A stretch of DNA of 64,000 nt, taken from NCBI RefSeq assembly GCF_003999975.1, contig NZ_RJAC01000002.1:186001-250000 (forward strand). The letters are read 5' to 3'. This DNA comes from Actinoplanes solisilvae. GTDB taxonomy: Bacteria > Actinomycetota > Actinomycetes > Mycobacteriales > Micromonosporaceae. The notes beneath the pieces were generated by a model, which was given only the letters and a program-made list of their open reading frames with translations, made no database searches and was not told the origin of the DNA. The position numbers and the translations under genes were made by a program. Below are positions 9,501 to 16,911 of the stretch, one piece after another; the first letter of the stretch is position 1, and every line of letters begins with the position of its first letter.

Positions 9501-10184
9501 CGGGTCGATGGTGCGCTGGTCGGCGACGGCGAAGGTGCGGATCTCCTCGACCTCGTCGCTCCAGAACTCGACCCGCGACGGGTGCTCGTCGGTGGGCGGG
9601 AAGACGTCGAGAATGCCGCCGCGCACCGCGAACTCGCCACGCTTGGTGACCAGGTCGACCCGCGCATAGGCCATGTCGGAGAGCCGCCGCACGACCCCTT
9701 CGAGCTCGGCCGGGCCACCGGTGCTCAGCTCGACCGGTTCGAGATCGCCCAGCCCCTTGAGCTGCGGCTGTAGCACCGACCGGACCGGCGCGACGACAAC
9801 GTGAATCGGGTCGTCGCCGGGGTGGGCCAGCCGCCGCAACACGGCCAGCCGCCGCCCGACCGTGTCGGACCGGGGCGACAGCCGCTCGTGCGGCAGCGTC
9901 TCCCACGACGGGAAGACCGCGACCCGCGACGGGCTGATCAGATTTCCCAGCGCATCGGCCAGGTCATCGGCCTCCCGGCTGGTCGCGGTAACGGCGAGCA
10001 CCGGCTTACCCGCGCCACCGATCTCGGCGGCACCGGCGACGGTGGCGACGACGAACGGGCGCAGTGACGCCGGGGCGGTGAGATCTAGCGCGTCGGACTC
10101 GACGAACCCGGCGCGAGCGAGGTCGCGGGCACGCGCAAGACCACGGTCTCGGAGGGCGGCCGGAATAAGACCGGAGAGCTGCAT
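6564..10184 (-). CDS. mfd: transcription-repair coupling factor Mfd
   Basis: A protein of 1206 residues, full length for Mfd. It removes RNA polymerase stalled at DNA lesions and recruits the UvrABC excision machinery. The order of parts is as expected: a UvrB-like N-terminal module that retains family features but not a working helicase, the RNA-polymerase-interacting region (GDFVVHEQHGIGRY, DRLYVPTDQLDQLSRY), then the SF2 translocase with Walker A GDVGYGKTE (about residue 678), DEEQ box (about 783), SATPIPRTLEM and the C-terminal motifs ESGIDIPNAN and GRVGRGRERAYAY. The start MQLSGLIPAAL is the only good one. The gene is divergent from the hypX-like operon, with about 180 bp between the starts. 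Confidence 0.97.
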   Translation of the reverse strand: MQLSGLIPAALRDRGLARARDLARAGFVESDALDLTAPASLRPFVVATVAGAAEIGGAGKPVLAVTATSREADDLADALGNLISPSRVAVFPSWETLPHERLSPRSDTVGRRLAVLRRLAHPGDDPIHVVVAPVRSVLQPQLKGLGDLEPVELSTGGPAELEGVVRRLSDMAYARVDLVTKRGEFAVRGGILDVFPPTDEHPSRVEFWSDEVEEIRTFAVADQRTIDPVERLWAPPCRELLLTPPVRARAAELLAEHPELEEILEKLAEGIPVEGMESLAPALLHGTDSMELLIDTMPTGTHVLLCDPERIRTRAHDLTRTSDEFLEASWAAAAVGGQAPIDVGAAAFKTLADVRAHAATLKQPWWTVSPFGLAESDSAPVDDQPWLEQPSVEVSPDMGDAVALAAQPVPLYHGDTARLAADLQDWVGAGWAIALVFEGHGTAQRATEVLRDAGLGVTPTESIETPIEPGQLLITCGGLNHGFVDATSQLAVITGNDISGGRGTSTKDMRKMPSRRRNTIDPLELKPGDFVVHEQHGIGRYVELVQRTVNGADREYIVLEYAASKRGQPGDRLYVPTDQLDQLSRYVGGESPALHKMGGADWQKSKARARKAVREIAAQLIQLYAARQASRGHAFGPDTPWQRELEDAFPFQETPDQLAAISEVKHDMQLEVPMDRLICGDVGYGKTEIAVRAAFKAVQDGKQVAVLVPTTLLAQQHFNTFTDRMGQFPITIKQLSRFQSPSEARETLEQAANGTADIVIGTHRLLSNSTKFKNVGLIIVDEEQRFGVEHKEQLKALRASVDVLTMSATPIPRTLEMAITGIREMSTIATPPEERHPVLTFVGAQDDKQVAAAIHRELLRDGQVFYLHNRVESIDKAARKLRELVPEARVAVAHGQMSEEQLEKVMVGFWEKEFDVLVCTTIVESGIDIPNANTLIVERADLLGLAQLHQIRGRVGRGRERAYAYFLYPREKPLTEQAHERLATIAQHTELGAGMYVAMKDLEIRGAGNLLGGEQSGHIEGVGFDLYVRMVGEAVQAFKGERPEEEPEVKIDLPVDAHLPVDYISVERLRLEMYRKLAEARETANLDEVVAEMTDRYGEPPAQVANLIAVARFRQVARAYGLTDVSMQGKHLRFSPLPLPDSKQLRLKRYHPDSVYKQATDQVSVPRPNTRRVGGEPLRDQALLEWCAQLLKDVLGEVPQRVAAKS

Positions 10185-10366
10185 GGCGGGGCACCTCGTA
10201 CACGTCGAAAAACCCCAGACGCCCAGAGGGGCGGGGGTACGAAACCAAGTTTAGTCCGCCCCACCGACATTCATCGTCGGCAACGGAAACGCACACCGTG
10301 TCCGACATAACCGTCGATACCTGGGCAATAGTGACAGCAGCGGAAAGCAGTCCCTGGGGAGGCAAC

Positions 10367-12127
10367 GTGCGAATCCTGCTGCTCGTTACGGCGTTCAACG
10401 GCCTCAGCCAGCGCGTCTGGTGCGCCCTGCGCGAGGCCGGCCACGACGTGGGAGTGCAGCTCGCGACCACCCCGGCCGAGATGATCGAGGCCGTCCGGAA
10501 GATCGACCCCGAACTGATCCTCTGCCCTTTCCTCAAGCATCGCGTACCGGCCGAGGTCTGGAAGAACCGGCGGACGGTGATCATCCATCCCGGCCCGGTC
10601 GGCGACCGCGGTCCGTCCTCACTGGACTGGGCCGTGGCCGAGGGCGCTCGCACCTGGGGCGTCACCGCCCTGCAGGCGATCGAGGAGATGGACGCCGGCC
10701 CGATCTGGGCCACCCGCACCTTCCCCCTGCCGGCCGCTCCCCCGCGCAAGTCCTCCCTCTACAACGGCCCGGTGGCCGACGCCGCACTGGAGTGCGTCCT
10801 CGAGGTGGTACGCAAGGCCGCCGACACCGGCTTCACCCCAGTCCCGGCCGACCACGCGCCCACCGAGGCCCCCGGCGCCCGCTTCCGCCCCGAGATGACC
10901 CAGGCCGACCGCGCCTTCGACTGGTCGGACACCACCGACAAGATCCTGCGTCGCGTCCGGGCGGCCGACGGCTCCCCCGGCGTCCGCACGGAACTCGCCG
11001 GGCTCCCCGTCTTCGCCTACGACGCCGTCCCCGGACTGGCCCGCGCCGGAAAACCGGGCGTGCTGCTGAGCCGTCGCCAGGGCGCTGTGCTGGTCGGCAC
11101 CGGCGACGGCAGCCTCTGGTTCGGCCACCTGCGCGCCGCCGAGGCCAACCACGGACGCGCGGGCCTCAAGCTCCCGGCGACCACCCTGCTCGGCGCCCGC
11201 CTGCGCGGCGTCCCCCACTCCCCGCTCCCCGTCGGGGCCGAACCGGAGTCGGTCGCCGCCTACCGCCAGGTGCGTTACCGCCGCACCGGCCGGATCGGCT
11301 GGCTGGCCTTCGACTTCTACAACGGCGCGATGGCGCCCGGCCACTGCCGCCGCCTCCTGGCCGGTCTGCGGCACGCGGCCGCCCAGGACACCGAGGTCCT
11401 CGTCCTGCGGGGCGGCACCGACGCGTTCAGCAACGGCATCCACCTCAACGTCATCGAGGCGTCCCCCGACCCGGCCGGCAGCGCCTGGGCCAACATCCGC
11501 GCGATCAACAACGTCTGCCGCGAGATCATCACCTGCGCACGGCAGGTGGTCGTGGCGGCGTACGCGGGCTCGGCGGGGGCCGGCGGCGTGATGCTGGGAC
11601 TGGGCGCCGACATCGTCGCGGCCCGCGCGGGCATCGTCCTCAACCCCTACTACGACATGGGCCTGTACGGCTCCGAACTGCACACCTTCACGCTGCCCCG
11701 GCGGGTCGGGGCCGAGACGGCGCAGCGCCTGGTCGACGACAAGCTCCCGGTGAGCGCCGACCGTGCGGCCACGATCGGGCTGGTCGACGAGGTCGGTCCG
11801 CGGCACCCCGAGGCGTACGCGGAGTGGCTCACCACCCTGGCCGAGCGCGAGAGCGACCCCCGCCAGGCCCGTCGCCGCCGTCAGGAGAAGGCCCGCCGGC
11901 TGGCCTCCGAGCGCGTCCCGCTGGAGGTCTACGAGGCCCGCGAGCTGGCCGAGATGAGCCGGGACCTGTTCGGCGACCGCTCCGGTTTCGCCGCCGCCCG
12001 GCACGCCTTCGTGACCAAGACGCGCCCCGCGGTCACGCCCGAGCGCCTCCTGACCTCGCCCACGGCCGTGACCCGGATCGCGCCGGTCATACCGGTGGTC
12101 CGCCCGGCCGTGCCGCTCTCCGCCTGA
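10367..12127 (+). CDS. HypX-like formyltransferase / enoyl-CoA hydratase fusion
   Basis: A protein of 586 residues that matches the HypX architecture. The N-terminal tetrahydrofolate-dependent formyltransferase-like half shows RILLLVTAFN, SQRVWCALREAGH, FLKHRVPAEVW and HPGPVGDRGPSSLDW. The C-terminal crotonase-like half shows LRGGTDAFSNGIHLNVIEA, GSAGAGGVMLGLGAD and LNPYYDMGLYGSE. In known HypX proteins the first half makes formyl-CoA from formyl-tetrahydrofolate and the second releases CO for NiFe-hydrogenase assembly. No hydrogenase or hyp gene lies in this window. Instead the stop codon overlaps the start of cslA (TGATG), placing this protein in the glucan operon. The GTG start at 10367 is fixed by GGGGAGG six bases upstream. 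Its role here is unknown. Confidence 0.85.
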   Translation: MRILLLVTAFNGLSQRVWCALREAGHDVGVQLATTPAEMIEAVRKIDPELILCPFLKHRVPAEVWKNRRTVIIHPGPVGDRGPSSLDWAVAEGARTWGVTALQAIEEMDAGPIWATRTFPLPAAPPRKSSLYNGPVADAALECVLEVVRKAADTGFTPVPADHAPTEAPGARFRPEMTQADRAFDWSDTTDKILRRVRAADGSPGVRTELAGLPVFAYDAVPGLARAGKPGVLLSRRQGAVLVGTGDGSLWFGHLRAAEANHGRAGLKLPATTLLGARLRGVPHSPLPVGAEPESVAAYRQVRYRRTGRIGWLAFDFYNGAMAPGHCRRLLAGLRHAAAQDTEVLVLRGGTDAFSNGIHLNVIEASPDPAGSAWANIRAINNVCREIITCARQVVVAAYAGSAGAGGVMLGLGADIVAARAGIVLNPYYDMGLYGSELHTFTLPRRVGAETAQRLVDDKLPVSADRAATIGLVDEVGPRHPEAYAEWLTTLAERESDPRQARRRRQEKARRLASERVPLEVYEARELAEMSRDLFGDRSGFAAARHAFVTKTRPAVTPERLLTSPTAVTRIAPVIPVVRPAVPLSA

Positions 12128-13866
12128 TGGGCCCGCTGCGCGAGAGGAATCGTCCGACCGGCCGGGTGCGGGTCAGTGCCGCCCTCCAAGCGGCCACGAT
12201 GCTGCTGCCGGCCCGCTACAACTACAGCGCCTACAGCGTCCTCGCCGGTCCGGCCGACCCCGCCCCGGCCGATCAACGGCCTTATCGCGTACGGATGAAG
12301 CGCCTGGCCCGCCGTCGCCCGGTGCTCACGATTCTGATCACCCTGTTCGCGTTCGCCTTGGAGAGCACGTTCTTCGGCTGGCTGCTCACCTCGATCGAGG
12401 TCCCCGACCGTGATCTGCGCCCGGTGCTGTTCGCCGGCGCGATCACGATGATCGTCGCGACCGCCGCGATCGAGCTGTTCCGCTTGGTCAACGTGGTCAC
12501 ACTGTGCCTGTCGACCCTGTGGGCCCGCGATCCCGTGCCGGTCGTGCCCGACACCACGCTGCGGGTGGCTTTCCTGACCACGATCGTGCCCGGCAAGGAG
12601 CCGGTCGAGATGGTCGCGCGGACGTTGCGCGCCGCTCGCCAGGTGCGCTACGGCGGCACGTACGACGTCTGGCTGCTCGACGAGGGTGACGACCCCGACG
12701 TCAAGGCCATGTGCCGGCGGCTGGGCGTACGCCATTTCAGCCGCCGGGGCATCGACCGTTTCAACATGCCGTCCGGCGCTTTCAAGGCGAAGACGAAGCA
12801 CGGCAACTACAACGCGTGGGTCGACGTGAACGGCGACGACTACGACGTGTTCGTCTCGGTCGATCCCGATCACGTGCCGCTGCCCAACTTCTGCGAGCGG
12901 CTGCTGGGCTATTTCCGCGACCCCGAGGTCGGTTTCGTGGTCGGCCCGCAGATCTACGGCAACTACGACAATCTGGTCACCCGCTGGGCGGAGTCGCAGC
13001 AGTACCTGTTCCACTCGCTGCTGCAGCGGGCCGGCAACCGCCGCGGGATCGCCATGCTGGTGGGCACCAACAACGCCGTACGCATCTCGGCCCTCCGCTC
13101 GATCGGCGGCCTGCAGGACTCGATCACCGAGGACATGGCGACCAGCCTGGCCATGCACGCGGCCAAGTGGCGTTCGGTCTACACGCCTGACGTGCTCGCC
13201 GTCGGCGAGGGCCCGTCCTCGTGGACCGACTACTTCACCCAGCAGCACCGCTGGTCGCGCGGCACCGACGAGGTCGTGCTGAGCAAGTTCCTCAAGCTGG
13301 TGGTCAAGCTCGGCCCGGGCCGGGCGCTGCACTACGGCCTGCTGATGTCGTACTACCCGCTGACCGCGCTGGCCTGGCTGCTCGGCGCCCTGAACGCGTT
13401 CTGCTATCTCGTGCTCGGCGCCCAGGGCGTGCACGTGCCGCAGGAGGTGTGGCTGATGCTCTACATCGACGCCGCCCTCTTCCAGATCGGCCTGTACGTC
13501 TTCAACCGCCGCCACAACACCAGCCCGCACGAGGAAGCCGGTTCGTCCGGTTTGACGGGAATGGTGGCGTCCACTTTGTCCACTCCGATCTACGTGTCGT
13601 CCTTCGTCGGCGCCGTGCTGCGACGCAAAGCCGGTTTCGTCGTTACTCCCAAGGGCGACTCGACGAGCCCCGACCGGCTGGCGACCTTCGCCCCCGGACT
13701 GCGGTGGGCGTTGTTCTTCATCGCCATGATCGTCGTCGCCGAGATCACCGGCCACGTCGACAACGCGATGTTCCTGTGGCCCGCGCTCAACCTGACCATC
13801 TGCCTGACCCCGCCGGCGCTGTGGCTCTTGCTGCGCCGGCGCCGACCCGAGGAGTCCCCGCTATGA
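12127..13866 (+). CDS. cslA: cellulose synthase-like glycosyltransferase CslA (GT2)
   Basis: A processive family-2 glycosyltransferase of 579 residues. Membrane helices at about residues 60-80 and 97-117 flank the cytosolic catalytic domain, which shows LLDEGDD (about 182), SVDPDH (about 242), TEDM (about 332) and QQHRW (about 371), the D, DxD, TED and QxxRW signature of cellulose-synthase-like enzymes. At least five more helices follow. In Streptomyces CslA makes a beta-glucan at growing hyphal tips together with GlxA and CslZ, and the same three genes follow one another here. The ATG overlaps the stop of the HypX-like gene, and the end overlaps glxA by 4 bases (ATGA). Confidence 0.92.
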   Translation: MGPLRERNRPTGRVRVSAALQAATMLLPARYNYSAYSVLAGPADPAPADQRPYRVRMKRLARRRPVLTILITLFAFALESTFFGWLLTSIEVPDRDLRPVLFAGAITMIVATAAIELFRLVNVVTLCLSTLWARDPVPVVPDTTLRVAFLTTIVPGKEPVEMVARTLRAARQVRYGGTYDVWLLDEGDDPDVKAMCRRLGVRHFSRRGIDRFNMPSGAFKAKTKHGNYNAWVDVNGDDYDVFVSVDPDHVPLPNFCERLLGYFRDPEVGFVVGPQIYGNYDNLVTRWAESQQYLFHSLLQRAGNRRGIAMLVGTNNAVRISALRSIGGLQDSITEDMATSLAMHAAKWRSVYTPDVLAVGEGPSSWTDYFTQQHRWSRGTDEVVLSKFLKLVVKLGPGRALHYGLLMSYYPLTALAWLLGALNAFCYLVLGAQGVHVPQEVWLMLYIDAALFQIGLYVFNRRHNTSPHEEAGSSGLTGMVASTLSTPIYVSSFVGAVLRRKAGFVVTPKGDSTSPDRLATFAPGLRWALFFIAMIVVAEITGHVDNAMFLWPALNLTICLTPPALWLLLRRRRPEESPL

Positions 13867-15803
13867 AGCCCCGCCCCCGCCCCAGTCTCGCGCGCCGCAT
13901 GGCCAGCGGAACCGTAGCGGTCGTGGTGCTCGCCGTGGTCGCCTTCGCGAACCGCCCGGTCCTCGCGGCCGGCTCCGAGGCGCTGCACAACTACAACATC
14001 AACCGCCAGTCCTACAAGGAGAAGTACGGCCATTGGGCGCGCCTGCCCGTGCCGGCCGGCTTCCGGGTCAACGCGATCCACGCGGCGCTGCTCAGCACGG
14101 GCAAGGTGCTGATCGTCGCGGGCAGCGGCAACGACCGAGAGCAGTTCGAGGCGGGCACGTTCCGCACGGTGCTCTACGACCCGAGGACCGAGAAGTTCAG
14201 CCGGGTGCCGACGCCGACCGACGTGTTCTGCGCCGGGCACAGCTTCCTGGCCAACGGGAACCTGCTGGTCGCGGGCGGGACGAAGTCGTACGAGGTGCTC
14301 GAGAAGGACGTGAAACGGGCCGGCGGCGTCATGAAGGTCAAGAACGAGTCGCCGGACGGCGGGCCTCGCACTTTTGCCAAGGGGACGAAGTTCCGGTCGG
14401 CGGCGGGGCACGAATACGCCAGCCGGACCGCGTTCACCGTCCCGGCCGCGGGCAAGGTCGTGCACGGGCCGCACGTCGCGGTCACGGCGGGCGAGACCGA
14501 GGTGTGGGTCGACGCCGTACGCCCAGGGGACGCCCCGATCGTGCGCGAGGGCGCGCAGTACAGGCTCGACGGCGTCACCGACGGCAACCTGTACGGCGTC
14601 GCCGACAAGATCACGCGGGAGAAGCAGGAGTACGGCGGGGACAAGACGTCGTACGAGTTCGACCCGCGCACCGAGCGCTACCACCGGACCGGCGACCTGA
14701 CCGAGCACCGCTGGTACCCGACGCTGGTCACGATGGGCGGCGGCGACGTGCTCGCGGTCTCGGGGCTCGACGAGTTCGGGCGGATCATCGAGGGCCGCAA
14801 CGAGGTCTACCACCACCGCAAGCGCGCCTGGTCGCGCGCCCCGCAACTACAGCGCTACTTCCCCACCTATCCGAGCCTGCACCTGATGGCCGACGGCCGC
14901 GTCTTCTACTCGGGCGCGAACAGTGGCTACGGCTCCGACGCGAAGGGACGTACGCCCGGGGTCTGGAACCTGACCAACAACGACTTCCAGCCGGTCGGTG
15001 GGCTGCGGCAGCCGGAACTCAACGAGACGGCCACCTCGCTGATGCTGCCGCCGGTGCAGAACCAGCAGGTGATGATCCTCGGCGGTGGCGGGGTCGGGGA
15101 CTCGCCGATCTCGACGGCCCGCACCGACATCGTCGACCTGCGGCAGAGGAAACCCGTCTACCGCCCCGGCCCCGACCTGCCCAAGCCCGCGCGTTACCTC
15201 TCCACCGTCGTGCTGCCCGACGACACCGTCCTCACCAGCGGAGGATCGTCCGGCTATCGCGGCGGGCCCTATCGCGGTCAGGGGCGCAGCGACCTGCTCA
15301 ACGCCCAGTTCTACGTGCCCTCGACGAACTCGTTCCGCACCGCCGCCGCGTCGACGATCGGCCGCAACTACCACTCCGAGGCGATCCTGCTGCCCGACGG
15401 CCGGGTCGTCACGATGGGCAGCGACCCGCTCTACGACCGTACGGGCGAGGCGCCGGGCTCGTTCGAGAAGCGCATCGAGGTCTACAGCCCGCCCTACCTG
15501 TTCCGCGGGAAACGGCCGGTGATCGCGAAGGCGCCCGGCGACGTCTCCCGGGGTGACACCTTCCCGGTCGGCACACCGGACGCGGCGCGGATCGCGTCGG
15601 CCCGGCTGATCCGGCCCAGCTCGGTCACCCACGGCACCGACACCGACCAGCGCTCGGTCGCGCTCGGCCTCAAGCGCGCTGGCGGCCGCCTCGAGCTGCG
15701 CGTGCCGAACCAGGCCGGGATCGCACCCTCCGGCTGGTACATGCTCTTCCTCGTCGATGACCAGGGGCGTCCGTCGGTCGCCCGCTGGGTCCGGGTCCGG
15801 TGA
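13863..15803 (+). CDS. glxA: galactose oxidase-like copper radical oxidase GlxA
   Basis: A protein of 646 residues with an N-terminal membrane anchor (about residues 13-31) and an extracytoplasmic kelch-type beta propeller. All expected copper-site residues can be placed: Cys in FCAGHSF (about 123), the Tyr it should be cross-linked to in FPTYPSLH (about 336), the stacking Trp in HRWYP (about 284), Tyr-His in GRNYHSE (about 503-504) and a C-terminal His in VTHGTDTDQR (about 590). In Streptomyces GlxA oxidises the nascent CslA glucan and is required for its deposition. It overlaps both neighbours by 4 or 1 bases, so stoichiometric co-translation with CslA and CslZ is likely. Confidence 0.93.
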   Translation: MKPRPRPSLARRMASGTVAVVVLAVVAFANRPVLAAGSEALHNYNINRQSYKEKYGHWARLPVPAGFRVNAIHAALLSTGKVLIVAGSGNDREQFEAGTFRTVLYDPRTEKFSRVPTPTDVFCAGHSFLANGNLLVAGGTKSYEVLEKDVKRAGGVMKVKNESPDGGPRTFAKGTKFRSAAGHEYASRTAFTVPAAGKVVHGPHVAVTAGETEVWVDAVRPGDAPIVREGAQYRLDGVTDGNLYGVADKITREKQEYGGDKTSYEFDPRTERYHRTGDLTEHRWYPTLVTMGGGDVLAVSGLDEFGRIIEGRNEVYHHRKRAWSRAPQLQRYFPTYPSLHLMADGRVFYSGANSGYGSDAKGRTPGVWNLTNNDFQPVGGLRQPELNETATSLMLPPVQNQQVMILGGGGVGDSPISTARTDIVDLRQRKPVYRPGPDLPKPARYLSTVVLPDDTVLTSGGSSGYRGGPYRGQGRSDLLNAQFYVPSTNSFRTAAASTIGRNYHSEAILLPDGRVVTMGSDPLYDRTGEAPGSFEKRIEVYSPPYLFRGKRPVIAKAPGDVSRGDTFPVGTPDAARIASARLIRPSSVTHGTDTDQRSVALGLKRAGGRLELRVPNQAGIAPSGWYMLFLVDDQGRPSVARWVRVR

Positions 15804-16810
15804 TGGCCCGGCGCGCACGCCTGTCGTTGATCCTCGCGACGTCACTGATCGCTCTCGGCGCGGTGGCCGTGGCGGCCGGGGCCCGCGAGAACGAGCCCGA
15901 ACTCCTCTCCCCGCCCCTGCTCAGCGCGGTGAGCCCGCACCTCTACGTCGATCCGTCGGGCGCGGCCGTCGCCGCCGTCCGCGCCCTCGACCAGGCCGGC
16001 CGCCGGCGCGACGCGGCTTTCGTGCGCCGCATCGCCGACCAGCCGACCTCGGTCTGGTTCACCGACAGCAACCCCGGCTTCGTCGAACGGGCCCGCCGGC
16101 TGGCGGTCGCGGCCACGGCGGCAAGCCGGATGCCGGTGCTGACGCTCTACAACATCCCGTACCGCGACTGTGCGGGACATTCAGCGGGCGGGGCGGCCGA
16201 CGCCGCCGCCTATCGGAGGTGGGTGACCGCGCTGGCCGGGGCCCTGCGCGGTCACCGCGCCATCGTGGTCCTCGAACCCGACGCGGTGCCCCAGGCCGTC
16301 CGCGGCTGCCTCTCCCCCCAGCGCACGGCCGAACGCTACGGCCTGCTGCGCCACGCCGTCGCCGCCCTGCGCACCGCCCCCGGCGTACGGATCTACCTCG
16401 ACGCCGGCAACCCCACCTGGGTGGCGCCCGCGCGGATGGCCCCCGCGCTGCGCTCGGCCGGGATCGGGACGGCCAGCGGGTTCGCGCTCAACGTGGCCAA
16501 CTTCGAGACGACAGCGGACAACGTGGCGTACGGGAACGGTCTGGCCCGGATCCTGGGTGGCAAGCACTTCGTCGTCGACACCAGCCGCAACGGCAACGGC
16601 CCGGCCCAGCGCGGTGCCGGCGACCGGCACTGGTGCAACCCGCCCGGCCGCCGCCTCGGCATCCCGCCCACCCTGCGCACCGGGCACACGATGGTCGATG
16701 CGTTTCTGTGGGTGAAACGTCCCGGAGAGTCCGACGGTGCGTGCGCCCCCGGCCACCCTCCCGCCGGCCACTGGTTCCCGGCCTACGCCCTCTCTCTGGC
16801 CGGCGGGTGA
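15803..16810 (+). CDS. cslZ: family GH6 endoglucanase CslZ
   Basis: A protein of 335 residues with an uncleaved anchor or signal sequence at the N-terminus (LSLILATSLIALGAVAVAAG). The GH6 motifs are complete: YNIPYRDC, the catalytic acid Asp in VLEPDAV (about residue 156), the base region DTSRNGNG (about 258), WCNPPGRRLG and VKRPGESDGAC. GH6 enzymes hydrolyse beta-1,4-glucan with inversion. As the last gene of the csl operon it probably trims the CslA product outside the membrane. The start ATG overlaps the glxA stop (TGATG). Confidence 0.92.
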   Translation: MARRARLSLILATSLIALGAVAVAAGARENEPELLSPPLLSAVSPHLYVDPSGAAVAAVRALDQAGRRRDAAFVRRIADQPTSVWFTDSNPGFVERARRLAVAATAASRMPVLTLYNIPYRDCAGHSAGGAADAAAYRRWVTALAGALRGHRAIVVLEPDAVPQAVRGCLSPQRTAERYGLLRHAVAALRTAPGVRIYLDAGNPTWVAPARMAPALRSAGIGTASGFALNVANFETTADNVAYGNGLARILGGKHFVVDTSRNGNGPAQRGAGDRHWCNPPGRRLGIPPTLRTGHTMVDAFLWVKRPGESDGACAPGHPPAGHWFPAYALSLAGG

Positions 16811-16911
16811 GACTTACCTCAAATTCCCCCTGAGTGGGGTCACGCCGATACGATCGGCGAAGTCGGGACAGCGCTGTCCTGGAGCACCTTGAGGCGAAGG
16901 AGCGCCCCCCG

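Noticed and set aside
6555..9773. Very long open frame on the plus strand
   Set aside because: It is antisense to mfd, which has complete motifs. The frame is kept open by high GC content, and the protein shows no family pattern.
10420..12126. Upstream extension of the cslA frame
   Set aside because: The stretch is the out-of-frame shadow of the HypX-like gene; the cslA protein begins at the TGATG overlap.
10367..12127. Evidence for a NiFe-hydrogenase locus
   Set aside because: No hydrogenase structural or maturation gene is in the window; the operon partners are glucan genes.
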